Made by a program: the position numbers and the translations under genes. Shown here piece by piece: positions 61,409 to 64,000 of a stretch of 64,000 bases of DNA; position 1 is the first letter of the stretch, and every line of letters starts with the position of its first letter. Under the pieces are notes generated by a model, which saw nothing but the letters and a program-made list of their open reading frames with translations, had not been told where the DNA came from and ran no database searches. Source of the DNA: JBDHWG01 sp046328525 (lineage in GTDB: Bacteria; Chloroflexota; Anaerolineae; Epilineales; JAHCIE01); NCBI GenBank assembly GCA_046328525.1, contig JAXLWK010000010.1:124001-188000 (forward strand). The letters run 5' to 3'.

Positions 61409-61843
61409 TCAACCTGCTGTCTTGTAAATTCCCGCGTCAACTTCGCTGGCATCCCGAGTAGACTTGCGTATCGCTTGCGGCGTCACGCCAAATCGCCTCT
61501 TGAACCGCCGTGTCAGGTGACTTTGGTCGGTGAAGCCGAGACATACCGCTATCTCGGCGATTGCCAGTTCGCTTGTCAGGAGGAGTTGATTGGCTTGCTG
61601 TAGCCTCTGTTCGATGATGTACTGACGGAGAGACTGTCCCGTCGAGACCCTGAACTGTCGCGCAAGGTAGTCGCCGCTGAGATGCATGTCATACGCTATT
61701 TGACCCCAAGTCATCTTCTCGCTAAGGTTGGACGAGATGAAATTCTGCACCTTGTGCAGTTGCGCGCTCGAGAGTGGTGGGACGTCGCGCAAGCGCTTGC
61801 TGGCGAGAACCGGACGCTGTTTTGACGGGCGTGAAGCGCTCAT
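61409..61843 (-). CDS. AraC-family DNA-binding regulator, DNA-binding domain only
   Basis: A 144-residue protein with two helix-turn-helix units of the AraC/XylS type: WGQIAYDMHLSGDYLARQFR (HTH1) and IAEIAVCLGFTDQSHLTRRF followed by KRRFGVTPQAIRKS (HTH2). There is no sensor domain beyond a 25-residue basic N-terminal tail, so it may respond through a partner or act constitutively. CAGGAGG precedes the ATG. It lies 52 bases upstream of the 939-residue protein gene in the same direction and is the likely local regulator. Confidence 0.9.
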   Translation of the reverse strand: MSASRPSKQRPVLASKRLRDVPPLSSAQLHKVQNFISSNLSEKMTWGQIAYDMHLSGDYLARQFRVSTGQSLRQYIIEQRLQQANQLLLTSELAIAEIAVCLGFTDQSHLTRRFKRRFGVTPQAIRKSTRDASEVDAGIYKTAG

Positions 61844-62258
61844 GACTGCCTCCTGTTGTTAGCCCAGACTCCGATGACTGTGCGCTCGCGTTCCTCCCAT
61901 CGTCGACTCATGTCGCTTTCGAATACGCCAGAGGATTGACTCACACGCCTGCGCACATTGGTAATGTACAGCAGGTGTCGTCCATGTTCGGATACGGAAG
62001 GGGCACAAAACAGATACAGTTGTGACGGCATTGTACCTGACGGAGTCAGGGCGGGAGAGGCACTTTTTGCTACAAAAAGTGCTACAAGCAGGCGACGGGG
62101 ACGGCAGATGGCGCGGGTATAGTCGCGATCTGATACGCTCGTGGGTCAGGAGATTAACCGACATCCGTCAGAATATGCGGGTATGGCTGCGCCAGAGGGA
62201 CATCTGCTGTACGAGCTCCACAGTGAGAATATCGGTGCGAGAGGCGGCAGGAAAAGTC
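61844..62258. other. Intergenic stretch with a perfect hairpin
   Basis: No supported gene. GCACTTTTTG-CTA-CAAAAAGTGC (62060-62082) is a 10-bp perfect hairpin with T/A runs that could terminate transcription either way or mark an insertion edge. The promoter of the AraC operon should lie in 61850-62000 but no clear consensus was seen. The rarA homology begins abruptly at 62259. Confidence 0.6.
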
Positions 62259-63171
62259 GTTCTTTGAAATAGTAGGCCCGTTGCTCAGTAGGTCACGCCT
62301 GTTCCACCTCTCGCCCCTGACCGCCGACCAGGTACGCGACCTCCTGCTTCGCGCCCTCCACGACACCGAACGCGGCTACGGCGGCCGCCCCATCACCATC
62401 ACCGACGACGCCCTCTCCCACCTCGCCGACATGGCCGGCGGCGACGCTCGCACCGCCCTCAACGCTCTCGAACTCGCCGTCGAGAGCACCCCACCAGATG
62501 AGAAGGGCGTCATCGACATCGACGACACTGTCGCGGAGGAGAGCATCCAGCGCCGCGTCGTCCGCTACGACAAGGGCGGCGACGAGCACTACGACACCAT
62601 CTCCGCCTTCATCAAGTCCGTCCGCGGCTCCGACCCCGACGCGGCGTTGTACTGGCTGGCGAAGATGATGCTGGCCGGGGAAGACCCGGAGTTCGTGATG
62701 CGGCGGCTGCTCATCCTGGCCGGGGAGGACATCGGGCTGGCGGATCCCAACGGCATCGTCGTCGTCACGGCCTGTGCCAACGCCTTGCAGTACGTGGGGC
62801 TGCCGGAAGCGAAGTTCCATTTGGCGATGGCGACGGTGTACCTGGCGACGGCGCCGAAGTCGAACTCGATGACGCAGTACTTCGAGGCGGAGCGAGTGAT
62901 CCAGGAGGAGGGGGCCGGGCAGGTGCCGGTGCATCTGCGGGACGCGAGCTACAAGGGAGCGGCGCGGCTAGGGCATGGCAAGGGCTACCACAGCAGGGCC
63001 GCAGACGGCCCCGCACCCCCGAAGACGCACAGCTACGAAGGTCACTGGGTGGCGCAGCAATACCTGCCCGACATCCACAAAGACCGCCGCTTCTACAACC
63101 CCAGCGACGAGGGCTACGAAGCCGAGGTCAAAGCGCGGGTGGAGCAGTGGCGAGACGCGGGGGAAGACTGA
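62259..63171 (+). pseudogene. 5'-truncated rarA copy, about 300 codons
   Basis: The match to full-length rarA begins at CGTTCTTTGAAATAGTAGG (39886 in the intact gene) and runs to the stop. It retains FFEIVGPLLSRSR, the central lid region and the whole MgsA C-terminal domain, but lacks Walker A, Walker B and the start. The open frame could begin at TTG 62281, but no ribosome site is seen. A 34-bp palindromic element is inserted in frame at 62993-63026 (RAADGPAPPKT), as in the copy at 56135, so those two copies share a more recent ancestor with each other than with the intact gene. Confidence 0.88.
62993..63026. repeat. GC palindromic element inserted in frame in rarA copy
   Basis: Same 34 bases as 56572-56605: GCAGGGCCGCAGACGGCCCC and GCACCCCCGAAGAC. 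Confidence 0.88.
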
Positions 63172-63274
63172 TCGAGAATGAGTGAGACTCTAGAGCTAAC
63201 AAGCCGCGACCTTATTCGCTCGTTGTCCTTAATCAGAGCCCTCTAATCTCCACCAGTTCCGATTATGCAACTTT

Positions 63275-64000
63275 GGTTCTGTAAAAGGCCAGGGTGGGCC
63301 TTGGTGGATTAAGCAGACTTAAAGGTCAAGTAGGCTTTGCCGGCCTCCCACTCATCGCTGATCTCCATGAGGATGGCACTCGCCAGGCGCAAACACGCCG
63401 CCTCGTTGGGGAAGATGCCGACAACACGGGTGCGCCGACGGATCTCTTCGTTGACCCGTTCCAGGCCGTTGGTCGTGCGCAGCAGCCGTCGATGCGCCTC
63501 GGGTAGATCAAAGACTGTGAAGCCCTGAGGCAAGTTAGCCTCCATCCACGTCGAGAGCTTCGAGGCGGTCTTGGCGTACTTGAGGACGGTCTTGGCCAGC
63601 AGGGCCTCGGCCTCGGCACGATGGGGCGCGTTGAAGATGGCGCGAATGTCGGTGGCCACTTCAGCCTTCAGCTCCTCACGCGGGACATAGGCCCTCGCGT
63701 TCTGCTGGAGGTGAAACTGGCAGCGTTGCCACGGCACTCCGCCAAAGACCGTGCGCCTTGCCGCGCCCAAGCCCTCGTGGGCATCGCTGACGATGAGTTG
63801 CACGCCTCGTAGCCCACGCGCGACCAAGCTCTGAAGAAAGGTACGCCAGTGGACTTCATGCTCGCCCAAGCTCACCGATACCCCCAACACCCGCCGTTTG
63901 CCGTCTGCGCCGACCCCGGTGGCGATCAGCAGCGCCGCGTCCCGCACCGCCCCATCCTGCCGGACTTTCTCATAGCGAGCATCGAGCGTGACGTAGACAA
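63275..64000 (-). mobile_element. IS256-family insertion sequence, 3' part
   Basis: The transposase gene plus about 34 bases to a likely terminal repeat starting GGTTCTGTAAAAGGCCAG at 63275. The other end is outside the window, so the inverted repeat and target duplication cannot be checked. Confidence 0.75.
63309..64000 (-). CDS. IS256-family (mutator) transposase, 5' end outside the window
   Basis: About 230 residues of a DDE transposase. Visible motifs are VYVTLDARYEKVRQDG (first catalytic Asp), GVQLIVSDAHEGLGAA (second Asp), the PWQRCQFHLQQNA motif typical of IS256, and NGLERVNEEIRRRTRVVGIF (catalytic Glu), ending AYLTFKSA. The gene runs off the window at 64000. It moves its own element by cutting and joining DNA at terminal repeats. 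Its presence next to truncated rarA copies fits recent rearrangement. Confidence 0.93.
   Translation of the reverse strand, partial: VYVTLDARYEKVRQDGAVRDAALLIATGVGADGKRRVLGVSVSLGEHEVHWRTFLQSLVARGLRGVQLIVSDAHEGLGAARRTVFGGVPWQRCQFHLQQNARAYVPREELKAEVATDIRAIFNAPHRAEAEALLAKTVLKYAKTASKLSTWMEANLPQGFTVFDLPEAHRRLLRTTNGLERVNEEIRRRTRVVGIFPNEAACLRLASAILMEISDEWEAGKAYLTFKSA

Overview
The window is a GC-rich bacterial chromosome segment. The best guess is Chloroflexota (Anaerolineae or Caldilineae-like). The clues are secreted proteins with long TPTAT/TPTATNTP linkers and short 'YLP' or 'YMPLLV' tags, choice-of-anchor-Q type beta-helix proteins, a ROK-type polyphosphate glucokinase, an LLM flavin oxidoreductase, the ATP-grasp/alpha-E/transglutaminase trio, and many dispersed palindromic repeats. 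This assignment is inference from gene content; no rRNA or tRNA gene was found.

Layout. 1-1172: end of a restriction-modification pair (DPPY methyltransferase plus PD-(D/E)XK nuclease). 1169-5163: membrane protein, heavy-metal P-type ATPase with an unusual CTC motif, a tandem-repeat spacer and a 77-residue protein. 5551-9466: large secreted beta-helix protein and a chagasin-like protease-inhibitor lipoprotein. 9991-11732: second R-M pair (D12-class adenine methylase plus SacI-like nuclease). 12058-16650: glutamate synthase large subunit behind a strong promoter and an attenuator-like leader. 17099-22690: second beta-helix protein with a structured leader, and a kelch protein whose signal peptide is out of frame across a G7 tract. 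22974-28365: CTP synthase, then the transglutaminase/alpha-E/ATP-grasp operon. 28502-30709: SdrD-B-type surface protein with a duplicated C-terminal domain. 30918-34603: LLM oxidoreductase, orphan ModA, acyl-CoA synthetase. 34750-36569: two-gene AAA ATPase + DUF3226 (TOPRIM) module, a candidate phage defence related to split OLD/PARIS systems. 36607-41592: small secreted protein, Usp, haloacid dehalogenase, polyphosphate glucokinase, rarA, an antitoxin remnant and kptA.

41788-55676 is a sulfur-assimilation region. A sulfate ABC importer (binding protein, two permeases, and an ATPase fused to Usp-like domains) is followed by a histidine kinase/response regulator. Convergent to these is an operon for sulfite reductase, APS/PAPS reductase, an unknown protein, sulfate adenylyltransferase-APS kinase, and two siroheme enzymes. 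The operon starts from a consensus promoter with a roughly 370-nt leader that contains an intrinsic terminator. Together these genes import sulfate, activate it, reduce it to sulfide and make the siroheme that sulfite reductase needs.

56103-64000 is a rearranged accessory region. Two 5'-truncated copies of rarA, carrying in-frame palindromic insertions, bracket an AraC regulator, an unrecognised 939-residue protein and a phospholipase D. An IS256-family element runs off the window end. Three genes (kelch, rarA, kptA) each carry an apparent one-base frameshift at a short G/C homopolymer, so consensus error must be excluded before these are treated as real mutations.
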